Source: Herminiimonas sp.
GTDB lineage: Bacteria > Pseudomonadota > Gammaproteobacteria > Burkholderiales > Burkholderiaceae_D
NCBI GenBank assembly: GCA_028292665.1
Contig: JAQGLW010000050.1
Coordinates: 1-39,534 of the forward strand
Length of the DNA: 39,534 nt
Reading direction: 5' to 3'
The notes under the pieces were generated by a model. It saw only the letters and a list, made by a program, of their open reading frames with translations, was not told the origin of the DNA and did no database searches. Both the position numbers and the translations under genes were made by a program. Position 1 is the first letter of the stretch. Each line of letters begins with the position of its first letter. Positions 16,006-25,975 of this stretch are shown piece after piece.

Positions 16006-19000
16006 ATGACTTCACCGCAATTTATCCATCTTCGCCTGCATTCCGAATATTCGATCGTCGACGGCCTGGTGCGTATCGACGATGTCGTCAAGGCCGCCGC
16101 AAAAGACGCGCAGCCGGCACTCGCGATCACCGATCTGTCGAACCTGTTCGGCATGGTCAAGTTCTACAAGGCGGCACGCGGCAAAGGAGTCAAACCGATC
16201 GTCGGTTGCGATGTCTGGATCACCAACGACGACGATCGCGACAAACCGTCGCGCCTGTTGCTGCTGGTCAAAAACCGCACCGGCTATTTGCAACTGTGCG
16301 AATTGCTGTCGAAAGCATGGCTGCAAAATCTGCATCGCGGCCGCGCCGAGATTCGGGCCGAATGGCTCGCGGCGTTGACTCCGCAGGGCGGATTGATCGC
16401 GCTGTCGGGCGCGCATTTCGGCGACGTCGGCATCGCGATCGACAATGGCAACATGGCCGCAGCCGAACGTTGCGCGCAGCGCTGGGCCGGCATTTTCCCC
16501 GGCCATTTTTATATCGAAGTACAGCGCGCCGGACAGCCCGGCATGGAAGGACAGGCAAGGCAGTCGGTTGCGTTGGCAGCCCGCTTGCAGTTGCCGGTGG
16601 TCGCAACCCATCCGGTGGAATTTTTATCGAAGGAAGAATTTATCGCGCATGAAGCGCGCACCTGTATTTCCGAAGGCGAAATCCTCGCCAATCCGCGCCG
16701 GGTGAAACGTTTCAACGACCAGCAGTACTTCAAGACGCAAGCCGAGATGGCTGAACTGTTTGCCGATATGCCGGCGGCACTGCAAAACTCGATCGAGATT
16801 GCAAAACGCTGCAACCTGATCCTGGAACTCGGCAAGCCGAAACTGCCTAATTTCCCGACGCCGGAAGGCGTGTCGATCGATGAATTCCTGGTGATGCAAT
16901 CGAAGGAAGGCCTGGAGAAGCGCCTGCTGCAGCTGTATCCGGATGAAGCCAAGCGCGAAGCGCAGCGGCCGCGTTACGAAGCGCGGCTCAAGTTCGAGAC
17001 CGACACCATCATCAAGATGGGCTTTCCCGGCTACTTCCTGATCGTCGCCGATTTCATCCAGTGGGCCAAGAACAATGGCGTGCCGGTCGGTCCGGGCCGC
17101 GGTTCGGGCGCCGGCTCGCTGGTCGCGTATTCGCTGTCGATCACCGATCTCGATCCGCTTGCATACAACCTGCTGTTCGAGCGCTTCCTGAATCCGGAGC
17201 GGGTATCGATGCCCGACTTCGATATCGATTTCTGCCAGGAAGGCCGCGATCGCGTCATCCAGTATGTGAAGGACCGCTATGGCAAGGATGCGGTGTCGCA
17301 GATCGCGACCTTCGGCACGATGGCCGCGAAAGGGGCGGTGCGCGACGTTGGGCGCGTGCTCGATTTCGGCTACAACTTTTGCGACGGCATTTCCAAGCTG
17401 ATTCCGTTCAAGCCCGGCAAGCTGGTGACGATCGCCGATGCGATCAACGAAGAACCGCTGCTGAAGGAACGCCTGGAAAACGAAGAGGAGGTCAGGCAGC
17501 TGCTGGAGCTTGCACAGCAGGTCGAGGGTATCGCGCGCAATATCGGCATGCATGCCGGAGGCGTGTTGATCGCGCCCGGTAAATTGACCGACTTTTGCCC
17601 GCTGTATACGCAAGGCGGCGATGCCGGCGTGGTGTCGCAGTACGACAAGGACGACGTGGAAGCGGTCGGCCTGGTCAAGTTCGACTTTCTGGGTTTGACC
17701 ACGCTGACGATTCTCGACCGCGCGGTGCGTTACATCAAGCGGCTCGATCCGGCGATGGCGGATTTCGATCTGGCGAAATTGCCGTTGAACGACAGGGCAT
17801 CGTACGAACTGTTGACGAAGGCGAAAACCGTCGCCGTGTTCCAGCTGGAAAGCCGGGGCATGCAAGGCATGCTGAAGGATGCGCGGCCGGACCGCTTCGA
17901 GGACATCATTGCGCTGGTCGCGCTGTATCGTCCGGGTCCGATGGACCTGATTCCCGATTTCTGCAGGCGCAAGCACGGCGAGCGTTTCGATTATCCCGAC
18001 CCGCGCACCGAAGGCATCCTGTCCGAAACCTACGGCATCATGGTGTATCAGGAGCAGGTGATGCAGATGGCGCAGGTGGTCGGCGGCTATTCGCTCGGCG
18101 GCGCGGATCTGCTGCGGCGTGCGATGGGCAAGAAGAAGGCGGAAGAAATGGCCGAGCATCGCCAGATTTTCCGCGACGGCGCGGCCAGGGATGGCTTGAG
18201 TCAGCAAAAGGCCGACGAAATTTTCGACTTGATGGAAAAGTTTGCCGGCTACGGCTTCAACAAGTCGCATGCCGCCGCGTATGCGCTGCTGTCGTATCAC
18301 ACCGCGTATCTGAAAGCGCATCATCCTGCCGCGTTCATGGCGGCCAACTTGTCGCTCGCGATGGACGACACCGACAAGATCAAGATTCTGGTCGAAGATG
18401 CAATCGATGTATGCGGCCTGAAGCTGCTGCCGCCGGATATCAATCTGTCGGTATACCGTTTTACGCCGGTCGGCGAGCCGGGCAAGCGTGCGACGCATAT
18501 CCGTTACGGTTTGGGCGCGGTCAAGGGCACCGGGCAGAATGCGATCGAGGCCATTATCGCTGCGCGGCAAGGTGCGCCATTCACCGATTTGTTCGATTTC
18601 ACCAAGCGTGTCGACAAACGGCAGATCAACCGGCGCACGATCGATGCGTTGATTCGCGCCGGCGCGTTCGATTGCTTCAATGTCGATCGTGCGATTTTGC
18701 TGGCGTCGGTCAATTTCGCGATGGAATGTGCGGAACAGGCTGAAGCCTCCGTCAACCAGGTGAGCCTGTTCGGCGGCGACGACAGCGATCTGAATACGCC
18801 GCCGGAATACGTGAAGACAGCGCCGTGGAATGAAAAGCAGAAACTGACCGAAGAAAAAGCGGCGCTCGGTTTTTATCTGTCCGGCCATCTGTTCAATGCC
18901 TACGCCGATGAAGCGCGCAGATTTGCCCGCACCAGGTTGAGCGACCTCGCGCCAGCACGCGAGCCCAGATTGATCGCAGGCGTCATTGCCGCAGTACGTA

Positions 19001-19455
19001 CTCAAATGACCCAGCGCGGCAAAATGGTGATCGTCACGCTCGACGATGCAAGCGCGACGGTGGACGTGACCATCTACAACGAGCTTTACGATCCGAACAA
19101 GAGCCTGTTCAAGGAAGACGAATTCCTGGCGGTACAGGGCAAGGTGTCGGAAGACCGCTTCTCCGGCGGCCTGCGCATCACTGCGGAAAAAGTGATGGAC
19201 ATCGCCACCGCGCGGATTCAATTCGGCAAGCAGTTCGCTTTTTCCCTATCCGATCGCATCGATGCGGCGCAGATCAAAAACATTTTGTCGCCATATCGCT
19301 CCCAGTCCGGATTGCCGCTCACGATGCGCTACACTCGGCAGGGCGTGGGCTGCGAAATTCGTCTGGCCGACGAGTGGCGCGTATCTCCGGTCGATGCATT
19401 GAAGCAATCGCTGGTCGACCGTTTGGGCGTGCAGAGCGCCGCTGTCGAATATTGA
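16006..19455 (+). CDS. dnaE: DNA polymerase III alpha subunit
   Basis: The 1149-residue replicative polymerase. It contains the PHP domain (about 5-280, opening FIHLRLHSEYS), the polymerase palm with catalytic aspartates D404 and D406 in PDFDIDF and D560 in KFDFLGL, fingers with GYGFNKSHAAAYALLSYHTAYLKAHHP, a helix-hairpin-helix region, and a C-terminal OB fold (about 985-1070, LIAGVIAAVRTQMTQRGKM). Length and motifs match the class III DnaE1 of proteobacteria, which needs a separate DnaQ proofreader. The start ATG is 83 bases from the divergent trhO start and has only a weak ribosome binding site. Confidence 0.98.
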   Translation: MTSPQFIHLRLHSEYSIVDGLVRIDDVVKAAAKDAQPALAITDLSNLFGMVKFYKAARGKGVKPIVGCDVWITNDDDRDKPSRLLLLVKNRTGYLQLCELLSKAWLQNLHRGRAEIRAEWLAALTPQGGLIALSGAHFGDVGIAIDNGNMAAAERCAQRWAGIFPGHFYIEVQRAGQPGMEGQARQSVALAARLQLPVVATHPVEFLSKEEFIAHEARTCISEGEILANPRRVKRFNDQQYFKTQAEMAELFADMPAALQNSIEIAKRCNLILELGKPKLPNFPTPEGVSIDEFLVMQSKEGLEKRLLQLYPDEAKREAQRPRYEARLKFETDTIIKMGFPGYFLIVADFIQWAKNNGVPVGPGRGSGAGSLVAYSLSITDLDPLAYNLLFERFLNPERVSMPDFDIDFCQEGRDRVIQYVKDRYGKDAVSQIATFGTMAAKGAVRDVGRVLDFGYNFCDGISKLIPFKPGKLVTIADAINEEPLLKERLENEEEVRQLLELAQQVEGIARNIGMHAGGVLIAPGKLTDFCPLYTQGGDAGVVSQYDKDDVEAVGLVKFDFLGLTTLTILDRAVRYIKRLDPAMADFDLAKLPLNDRASYELLTKAKTVAVFQLESRGMQGMLKDARPDRFEDIIALVALYRPGPMDLIPDFCRRKHGERFDYPDPRTEGILSETYGIMVYQEQVMQMAQVVGGYSLGGADLLRRAMGKKKAEEMAEHRQIFRDGAARDGLSQQKADEIFDLMEKFAGYGFNKSHAAAYALLSYHTAYLKAHHPAAFMAANLSLAMDDTDKIKILVEDAIDVCGLKLLPPDINLSVYRFTPVGEPGKRATHIRYGLGAVKGTGQNAIEAIIAARQGAPFTDLFDFTKRVDKRQINRRTIDALIRAGAFDCFNVDRAILLASVNFAMECAEQAEASVNQVSLFGGDDSDLNTPPEYVKTAPWNEKQKLTEEKAALGFYLSGHLFNAYADEARRFARTRLSDLAPAREPRLIAGVIAAVRTQMTQRGKMVIVTLDDASATVDVTIYNELYDPNKSLFKEDEFLAVQGKVSEDRFSGGLRITAEKVMDIATARIQFGKQFAFSLSDRIDAAQIKNILSPYRSQSGLPLTMRYTRQGVGCEIRLADEWRVSPVDALKQSLVDRLGVQSAAVEY

Positions 19456-19601
19456 ATCAGATCAAATTGAACGAGGATATGAGATCGCGCTCCATGGCGA
19501 ATCCTTGCGAATCCTTATATCACGCATGAATTCTCGTGCCGGGATTGCCTACTGCATTCGATTGGGACAAATTTTAGCGCAAGACGATGAATGAACGAGG
19601 C

Positions 19602-20633
19602 TCAGGACAGCGCTTTGTCCGCAATGCTGTTCTTCTTCCACTTCAGAACTATTTCCGAAACCTGGCCGGGCGTGATGCTGCGCATGCATGCGCAGGTCGC
19701 CGGGTCCTTGCAGCCGCCGCAGACTTGATCCTGGCACAGGACTTCCGCCTTCGCGCCCAGCGCGCCCCAGCGGCCGGGATCGATCGGCCGCATCGGCGGA
19801 AATAATCCCAGCGTGGGTTTGCCCAGCGCGGCGGAAATATGAAGCGGGCCGGTGCCGCTGGCAATCAGGCCGTTTGCCGCATTGATGAACGCGGTCAGTT
19901 CGTCGAGTGAAAATCTGCCGCACAGATCGGTCACGTTCGGCATGCCGGCCAGATCCGCCGCATGCTGCCTGATCCATTCTCCTTCGCGTTCGCTGCCGGT
20001 AATCCACAAATGGATGTCGTGATCACCACGCAGCATGCGCGCCAGTTCGGCATAGTGACCGATCGGCCATTCGCGGCCGTTGCCGTTCGATTTCGGATGG
20101 ATCACCAGGTTGAACTGATTGTCCGGCAAATGCGCCCGCACCGGTTCCGCAGGCGGTGCGCCCAGCTGATAGAGCGCCGGTATTTCATCAAGCTCCGGAA
20201 TGAAATCGATGCCCAGCGGCCGCAGCAATTCGAAATTCAGCTGCGCCTCATGCAACGATGATTTGACTCTGCTGAAATGCGCTAGCCGGTTGCAGTACAG
20301 CCAGTTGAAAAGCCGATGGCTGGTTCCCACCCGGTTCGGTATCCGGGCTTTCTTCGCCGCCGCCGCCAGCCGTCTGTCGGGCTTGGAAAAGATGATGGTA
20401 TCGACGTCCGAATCCGCAAGATAAGACGCAGGATCATCGAGTTTTTCAATCTCGACCATATAGTCGATCGCACGGCAATATCGAACGACCGCAGCGGCAT
20501 AGCCGCGGCATATGAAGCCGATTTTCATCGATGGGAACCGGCGTTTCAGATAGCCGGCAAGCGGCAGCGTCAATACGACATCGCCGATATTGTCGGTCCG
20601 GCTGATCAGCACATGTGAATTATCGAGCATCAT
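19602..20633 (-). CDS. Glycosyltransferase family 9 (heptosyltransferase-like)
   Basis: A 343-residue GT9 protein, probably adding a heptose or similar sugar to the LPS core at the cytoplasmic face of the inner membrane. It has SRTDNIGDVVLTLPLAGYLK near the N-terminus (acceptor-side GD motif) and SGTGPLHISAALGKPTLGLFPP near 264-285 (donor-binding). A Cys cluster of five within about 15 residues follows, a position where other GT9 proteins also carry Cys. It overlaps the upstream GT2 gene by 14 bases and is the last gene of that short operon. It is distinct from the waaF-type protein at 23468, so its exact acceptor is open. Confidence 0.88.
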   Translation of the reverse strand: MMLDNSHVLISRTDNIGDVVLTLPLAGYLKRRFPSMKIGFICRGYAAAVVRYCRAIDYMVEIEKLDDPASYLADSDVDTIIFSKPDRRLAAAAKKARIPNRVGTSHRLFNWLYCNRLAHFSRVKSSLHEAQLNFELLRPLGIDFIPELDEIPALYQLGAPPAEPVRAHLPDNQFNLVIHPKSNGNGREWPIGHYAELARMLRGDHDIHLWITGSEREGEWIRQHAADLAGMPNVTDLCGRFSLDELTAFINAANGLIASGTGPLHISAALGKPTLGLFPPMRPIDPGRWGALGAKAEVLCQDQVCGGCKDPATCACMRSITPGQVSEIVLKWKKNSIADKALS

Positions 20634-21390
20634 TTTTCGACGCTTCCGCTTCGGTCAGCAGCATCAGCTTGAAATATTTGTGATACGTGCTTTCCGCGGT
20701 GGAGATCGCCACCATGATTCCGGCACGGCCGTCGAGAAAACCGCGTTTGAATACATAAGAACGGATGAACGCGGAACACGCATGCGCGACGGCCTTGCCC
20801 AGGCCGCTGCGTTTACCGGCGGCAAACGCCTGCTTTGCGCCCAGTGTCGAATATTGTTCCAGCTTGCGCAGATAGGCGTCGTCGTCGGGATAGCTGTAGT
20901 GCACGATCGGGGTGCGCAAACGGCCGGTCGGTCCTTGGCGGACGATGACTCTTTCATGCACCAGATCATCCGAGAAGTGCGCGGCGTCGCGCCGGAACAG
21001 GCGCACGATATAATCGGGATGCCAGCCCGCATGCCGGATGAAGTGCCCGCAGAAACTCGACAGCCGCGGCAGCGCATACGAAGAATGACCGGCGGCATCG
21101 ATCGTTGCCAGTATTTCATCCCGCAATGCTTCCGGAATGCGTTCGTCCGCATCCAGCGACAGCACCCAGTCGCCTTGCGCGGCAGCCAGAGCGCGATTTT
21201 TTTGGGGGCCGAATCCGGGCCAGTCCGTGGTCTCGATGACAATTGTGCCTGCTGCGCGCGCAATCTCGACAGTGCCGTCGGTACTGCCCGAATCCACTAT
21301 AATCCATTGATTTGCGAAGCGAACGCTGTCCAGGCATGCCTGGATGTTGCCCGCCTCGTTCTTCGTAATGATGATGACCGATAGTTTCAT
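20620..21390 (-). CDS. waaE: Glycosyltransferase family 2, WaaE/KdtX-like LPS core enzyme
   Basis: A 256-residue GT-A glycosyltransferase. The frame is open to 21501, but ATG 21390 gives the canonical start MKLSVIIITKNEAGNI. IIVDSGSTDGT (31-40) and LDADE (79-83) form the nucleotide-sugar and metal site. DLVHERVIV and a YxKYF-like end are typical of WaaE/KdtX proteins, which add a beta-1,4-glucose to heptose I of the LPS inner core. It is divergent from msbA and overlaps the downstream GT9 gene, in keeping with an LPS core locus. The sugar transferred is inferred from the family. Confidence 0.85.
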   Translation of the reverse strand: MKLSVIIITKNEAGNIQACLDSVRFANQWIIVDSGSTDGTVEIARAAGTIVIETTDWPGFGPQKNRALAAAQGDWVLSLDADERIPEALRDEILATIDAAGHSSYALPRLSSFCGHFIRHAGWHPDYIVRLFRRDAAHFSDDLVHERVIVRQGPTGRLRTPIVHYSYPDDDAYLRKLEQYSTLGAKQAFAAGKRSGLGKAVAHACSAFIRSYVFKRGFLDGRAGIMVAISTAESTYHKYFKLMLLTEAEASKNDAR

Positions 21391-21639
21391 AAAGCAAAAA
21401 GTTGAACCGCGCTCGATGGTCAAGGCGGCATGTCTTCGGAGCGGCATGTTTGCGCTTGCCGCTGCCGCCGCGGCGAATCGGCCTGTTTCGACCTGCCGCA
21501 TGGATTGTAATCGGTTTTACTTTCGATCTGGTTGCCTGTTCCGCAATCAAGTCCTTTTTCACCATATCAAAGTATCGATGCATCTATCAAGTATTTGCAT
21601 TTTAGTAGGGTTACAGGTAATGAGACTGCGAGCTGAACA

Positions 21640-23376
21640 ATGAGATTTCCACCGCACTTCAAGCGGGCCACGCGGATGCTTGGGCCTTACAAGAAGCGTC
21701 TCGTCCTGGCTTTTCTCGGAATGATCCTGACGGCGGCGACCGAGCCGATGTTTCCGGCGGTGATGCGGCTTTTGCTGGATCGCGGATTCGTCGGCAAGCC
21801 GACATTTCAGCTCTGGACCGTGCCGGCGGCGGTGGTCGGCATTTTCGTGTTGCGGGGCATCTCGACATTCATGACCAGTTACATGATGACCTGGGTCTCC
21901 ACGCGGCTGCTGAACGAATTGCGGCAGCAGATGTTCAACCGGATTCTGCATGTGCCGCTCGGGTTCTACTCGACCAGTTCGGTTGGCCGGGTGATCAATT
22001 CGATGATGTTCGAGACCCAGCAGATCATCGATATGGTCAGGGACATACTGACCTCGCTGATTCGCGACACGTTGACGGTTATCGTTTTGCTCGGCTTCCT
22101 GCTATGGCTCAACTGGCGTTTGACGATCGTCGCCCTGGTGCTGCTGCCGCTGACGGCGGCCGTCGTGCGTCTGACGGGAAAACGCATCAGGAAACTCACG
22201 CAGAATTATCTGGATATCAATGCGGAACTGACGCAGGTGATTGAAGAAACCACCAGGGCGCATCAGGTCATCAAGATTTTCAACGGGCATCAATACGAGA
22301 AGACCCGTTTCGAGCAGCGCGCCGCCAATCTGCGCCACTATTCGATGCGCATGGCCAGCACGCTTGCGGCAACGGTGCCGGTTACGCAAATCATGGCGGC
22401 CTGCGCGGTGGCGATCGTGATCGTCGTTGCGCTGATCCAGTCCAGCCACGGCGAGGCGACGGTCGGAGGATTCGTGTCGTTCATCACCGCCATGCTGATG
22501 CTGCTCGCGCCGTTGAAGCATCTGGCCGAAGTCAACGGACCGTTGCAGCGGGGACTGGCGGCGGCTGAAGCCGTATTCAGCCTGATCGATGCGCCGACGG
22601 AACGCACCACCGGAAAGATTCTGCAAAAGCGGGCTTCCGGCCGGCTGGATTTCATCAATGTCGGCTTCTCGTATCCGGGCCAGAATCATTTGGCGTTATC
22701 CAATATCAATCTGACCATCATGCCCGGCGAGACGGTTGCCTTCGTCGGCATGTCGGGCGGCGGAAAATCGACACTGGTCAATCTGGTGCCGGATTTCTAT
22801 TCGGTGACCAGCGGCGAAATCAGGCTCGATCGCGAGCCGATCGAGCAAATATCGCTGGACAGCCTGCGCAGCCAGATGGCGATGGTGAGCCAGCACGTGG
22901 TTTTATTCGACGACACGGTTGCCGCCAATATTGCCTATGGCGACGCCGCGCCCGACCGCGCGCGGGTGGAAGCGGCGGCCACGGCGGCGCATATGGCGGA
23001 TGTGATCGCCAATCTGCCGCAGGGTCTGGAAACGCCGATCGGCGATAACGGAATGCGGCTTTCAGGCGGGCAACGGCAGCGCCTGGCGATTGCGCGCGCA
23101 ATCTACAAGGACGCGCCGATCCTGATTCTGGATGAAGCCACTTCTGCGCTCGATACCGAATCGGAACGTGCGGTGCAGGCGGCGCTCGATCAACTGATGC
23201 AAGGCAGAACGACGCTGGTGATTGCGCATCGGCTGTCGACGATTGAGCGGGCAAACCGGATCGTGGTGCTGGTGGAAGGCCATATCGTCGAAGTCGGTTC
23301 GCATGCGGAGCTTCTGGCGCAAAACGGCGTCTATGCCAATCTATACAATCTTCAGTTCGCCAAGGAGATCGCATAG
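21640..23376 (+). CDS. msbA: Lipid A export ATP-binding/permease MsbA
   Basis: A 578-residue ABC half-transporter that dimerises and flips lipid A-core across the inner membrane. An N-terminal six-helix membrane domain (about 20-310) precedes the ATPase domain with Walker A GMSGGGKST (370-378), the signature LSGGQ (474-478), Walker B ending in D498-E499 and the H-loop IAHRLSTI. Length and closest motifs fit MsbA, and it is surrounded by LPS core genes (waaE and a GT9 gene leftward, waaF 91 bases downstream), which supports MsbA over a drug exporter. A tiny upstream frame (21619-21643) overlaps the start as ATGA, so translational coupling is conceivable. Confidence 0.9.
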   Translation: MRFPPHFKRATRMLGPYKKRLVLAFLGMILTAATEPMFPAVMRLLLDRGFVGKPTFQLWTVPAAVVGIFVLRGISTFMTSYMMTWVSTRLLNELRQQMFNRILHVPLGFYSTSSVGRVINSMMFETQQIIDMVRDILTSLIRDTLTVIVLLGFLLWLNWRLTIVALVLLPLTAAVVRLTGKRIRKLTQNYLDINAELTQVIEETTRAHQVIKIFNGHQYEKTRFEQRAANLRHYSMRMASTLAATVPVTQIMAACAVAIVIVVALIQSSHGEATVGGFVSFITAMLMLLAPLKHLAEVNGPLQRGLAAAEAVFSLIDAPTERTTGKILQKRASGRLDFINVGFSYPGQNHLALSNINLTIMPGETVAFVGMSGGGKSTLVNLVPDFYSVTSGEIRLDREPIEQISLDSLRSQMAMVSQHVVLFDDTVAANIAYGDAAPDRARVEAAATAAHMADVIANLPQGLETPIGDNGMRLSGGQRQRLAIARAIYKDAPILILDEATSALDTESERAVQAALDQLMQGRTTLVIAHRLSTIERANRIVVLVEGHIVEVGSHAELLAQNGVYANLYNLQFAKEIA

Positions 23377-23467
23377 TGTCCGTTCCGCCTTCGATGTACC
23401 GGTGCGCGGTGCCGGAATGGAACGGTTTTCCGGCGCTGCGCAATCATGCTTTCGATCAAGGATCAAG

Positions 23468-24493
23468 ATGCCGCGAATATTGATCATCTCGCCCAACTGG
23501 ATCGGCGATGCGGTCATGGCGCAGCCTTTGCTGCAACTGCTGAAGCAGCGCGATCCCGAGGCGCCGATCGATGTGCTGGCGCCGGGCTGGGTCGCCCCTG
23601 TATGGCGCGCAATGCAGGAAGTCGATACCGTGCTGGAAGCGCCGTTCAGGCATGGCGCATTGCAGCTCGGAGAGCGCCGCGACTTCGCCAGACGCCTGAA
23701 GCAGCGCGGTTATGCGGAAGCCTATGTATTGCCCAATACATTGAAGTTCGCGCTGATCCCGTGGCTGGCGAGAATCCCGCGGCGCATCGGCTATCGCGGC
23801 GAAATGCGATACGGTCTGCTCAATGTGATGCATCGCGACAAGCGCCGCGCACCGCGTCCGATGGTGTCGTTTTATGCGGCGCTGGCGCAGGCCCCGAGCG
23901 CCGCTGCGCCTTCGCCGTCGGCCCTGCCGCGCCCGGCATTGCGCGTATCGCGGCAACAGATCGACAAGACGCTGGCGCAGGTCGGACTGCAGCCCGCTCG
24001 ACCTCTGGTCGTATTTGCGCCGGGGGCCGAATTCGGCTCGGCCAAGCGTTGGCCGGCATCCCATTTTGCGCAGTTGGCCGACACGATCCGGCATGCGCAT
24101 CCCGAGGCGCAGATCGCGCTGCTGGGCTCAGGCAAGGATAGGGAAGTGTGCGAAGAAATCGCCGCAAGCGCGCCGCACGTGCATGACTTTGCCGGCATCA
24201 CATCGCTCGATCAGGCGATAGCACTGATTGCACAGGCGGATGCAGTGGTCAGCAACGATTCCGGCTTGCTGCACATCGCTTCCGCACTGAACCGGCCGAT
24301 CGTTGCGATTTACGGGCCGACCGATCCGGAGCATGCACCGCCGTTTTCCGACGTGGCGAAGTCGCTGTCCTTGAGATTGGAGTGCTCTCCGTGCCGGCAA
24401 CGGGAATGCCCGCTCGGCCATCACAATTGCATGCGGCAACTGACGCCCGGGATGGTGTGGCAACCGTTGAAGCCGATGCTCGAAACGCATTAG
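23468..24493 (+). CDS. waaF: ADP-heptose:LPS heptosyltransferase II
   Basis: A 341-residue GT9 enzyme that adds the second heptose to the LPS inner core. The start is ATG 23468, with AAGGA at 23458-23462 five bases upstream; the frame remains open through the end of msbA but those upstream codons are not expected to be used. It carries ISPNWIGDAVMAQPLL at the N-terminus, the donor-site loop FAPGAEFGSAKRWP, VSNDSGLLHIASALNRPIVAIYGPTDP, and a Cys-rich C-terminal segment (CSPCRQRECP...CM). These are the hallmarks of RfaF/WaaF. It lies 91 bases after msbA and converges with rng with only 15 bases between the stop codons. Confidence 0.93.
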   Translation: MPRILIISPNWIGDAVMAQPLLQLLKQRDPEAPIDVLAPGWVAPVWRAMQEVDTVLEAPFRHGALQLGERRDFARRLKQRGYAEAYVLPNTLKFALIPWLARIPRRIGYRGEMRYGLLNVMHRDKRRAPRPMVSFYAALAQAPSAAAPSPSALPRPALRVSRQQIDKTLAQVGLQPARPLVVFAPGAEFGSAKRWPASHFAQLADTIRHAHPEAQIALLGSGKDREVCEEIAASAPHVHDFAGITSLDQAIALIAQADAVVSNDSGLLHIASALNRPIVAIYGPTDPEHAPPFSDVAKSLSLRLECSPCRQRECPLGHHNCMRQLTPGMVWQPLKPMLETH

Positions 24494-24508
24494 CATTCCA
24501 GCTGTCCG

Positions 24509-25975
24509 CTACATCAGGATAACGTCGTACTGCTCCTGGTGATAAACGTTTTCCACCTGCAAGGAGATCGGCTTGCCGATGAAGTCGCCCAGCATCGCGA
24601 GATGCTGCGATTCCTCTTCGAGAAACATGTCGATTACCACTTGCGATGCGAGGATGCGAAATTCGCGAGGATTGAATTGTTTTGCTTCGCGCAGCAATTC
24701 GCGCAGGATTTCATAGCACACCGTGCGCGCGGTTTTGACCTGGCCTTTTCCGCCGCAGGCCGAACATGGTTCGCACAGGATATGGGCCAGTGATTCGCGC
24801 GTGCGCTTGCGTGTCATTTCGACCAGCCCCAGCGCGGAGAAGCCCGATACCGACATCTTGGTGCGGTCGCGTGCGAGCGCCTTGTTCAGTTCGTTCAATA
24901 CGGCGCTCTTGTGCTCCGCATTTTCCATGTCGATGAAATCGAGGATGATGATGCCGCCCAGATTGCGCAACCGCAGCTGACGGGCAATTGCATGCGCGGC
25001 TTCCAGGTTGGTCTTGAAAATCGTATCGTCGAAATTGCGCCCGGTGACATAACTGCCCGTGTTGACATCGATCGTCGTCATCGCTTCGGTCTGGTCGATG
25101 ATCAGGTAACCGCCGGATTTCAGATCGACGCGCCGTCCCAACGCGCGCTGAATTTCTTCTTCCACACCGTACAGGTCGAACAAGGGCCGCTCGCCGGTGT
25201 AGTGCATCAGCCTTGACAATACGGAAGGCGTGTAGATGGTGCCGAACTGCTGCAGCTTCAGGAAATTTTCGCGTGAATCGATCTGGATGCAGGAGGTATC
25301 GTCGCCGACGAAATCGCGCAGCACGCGCTGCGCCAGATTCAGGTCCTGGTACAGCAATGTCGGCGCGGGCCTGGTCTTGGCCAGCTGCGTGATGGAGGAC
25401 CAGGTCTTGCGCAGATATTCGACATCCATTTGCAGATCGGCGTCCAACGCATCCTCCGCCATGGTGCGAATGATGAAGCCGCCTTTTTCATCGGGCGGCA
25501 GCAGCCGCTGCACCTTTTCGCGCAGCAGTTCGCGGTCGGTTTCGTTTTCGATCCGTTGTGAAATGCCGATATGAGGATCCTGCGGCAGATACACCAGCAT
25601 GCGGCCCGCAATCGAAATCTGTGTCGACAGGCGGGCGCCCTTGGTGCCGATCGGGTCCTTGACTACCTGGACCATGATCGCCTGCCCATCGAACAGCAGC
25701 TTTTCGATCGGCAGTATGGGAGCGACGGCGGGACCGTCGTGCGGTCGCGCTTCCCAGATGTCGGCGACATGCAGGAAGGCCGCGCGTTCAAGGCCGATAT
25801 CGATAAAAGCCGATTGCATGCCCGGCAGTACGCGCGCCACTTTGCCGAGATAGACATTGCCGGCGCGGCCGCGCGATGCCGTGCGTTCGATATGGAGTTC
25901 CTGTACGGCGCCTTGCAGAATCAGTGCGACACGGGTTTCCTGCGGGGTGATATTGATGAGGATGTCTTCACTCAT
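24509..25975 (-). CDS. rng: Ribonuclease G
   Basis: A 488-residue endoribonuclease that matures the 5' end of 16S rRNA and degrades some mRNAs. It opens with the RNase E/G N-terminus (MSEDILINITPQETRVAL), an S1 domain (about 38-120, NVYLGKVARVLPGMQSAFIDIG), and the catalytic DNase I-like core with IDVNTGSY and ILDFIDM carrying the two metal-binding Asp residues. The zinc-link region reads CEPCSACGG, retaining the Cys pair. There is no RNase E C-terminal scaffold, so this is RNase G by length. It overlaps the upstream maf gene by 4 bases (ATGA) and ends the housekeeping operon. Confidence 0.95.
   Translation of the reverse strand: MSEDILINITPQETRVALILQGAVQELHIERTASRGRAGNVYLGKVARVLPGMQSAFIDIGLERAAFLHVADIWEARPHDGPAVAPILPIEKLLFDGQAIMVQVVKDPIGTKGARLSTQISIAGRMLVYLPQDPHIGISQRIENETDRELLREKVQRLLPPDEKGGFIIRTMAEDALDADLQMDVEYLRKTWSSITQLAKTRPAPTLLYQDLNLAQRVLRDFVGDDTSCIQIDSRENFLKLQQFGTIYTPSVLSRLMHYTGERPLFDLYGVEEEIQRALGRRVDLKSGGYLIIDQTEAMTTIDVNTGSYVTGRNFDDTIFKTNLEAAHAIARQLRLRNLGGIIILDFIDMENAEHKSAVLNELNKALARDRTKMSVSGFSALGLVEMTRKRTRESLAHILCEPCSACGGKGQVKTARTVCYEILRELLREAKQFNPREFRILASQVVIDMFLEEESQHLAMLGDFIGKPISLQVENVYHQEQYDVILM

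Noticed and set aside
16624-19221. An 865-codon open frame antisense to dnaE
   Set aside because: It lies wholly opposite a certain dnaE, its product is His/Arg/Gln-rich with no family resemblance, and such shadows are expected opposite high-GC coding DNA.
21619-21643. Seven-codon frame overlapping the msbA start as ATGA
   Set aside because: Too short to judge; the ATGA overlap can arise by chance. It is mentioned in the msbA entry only.
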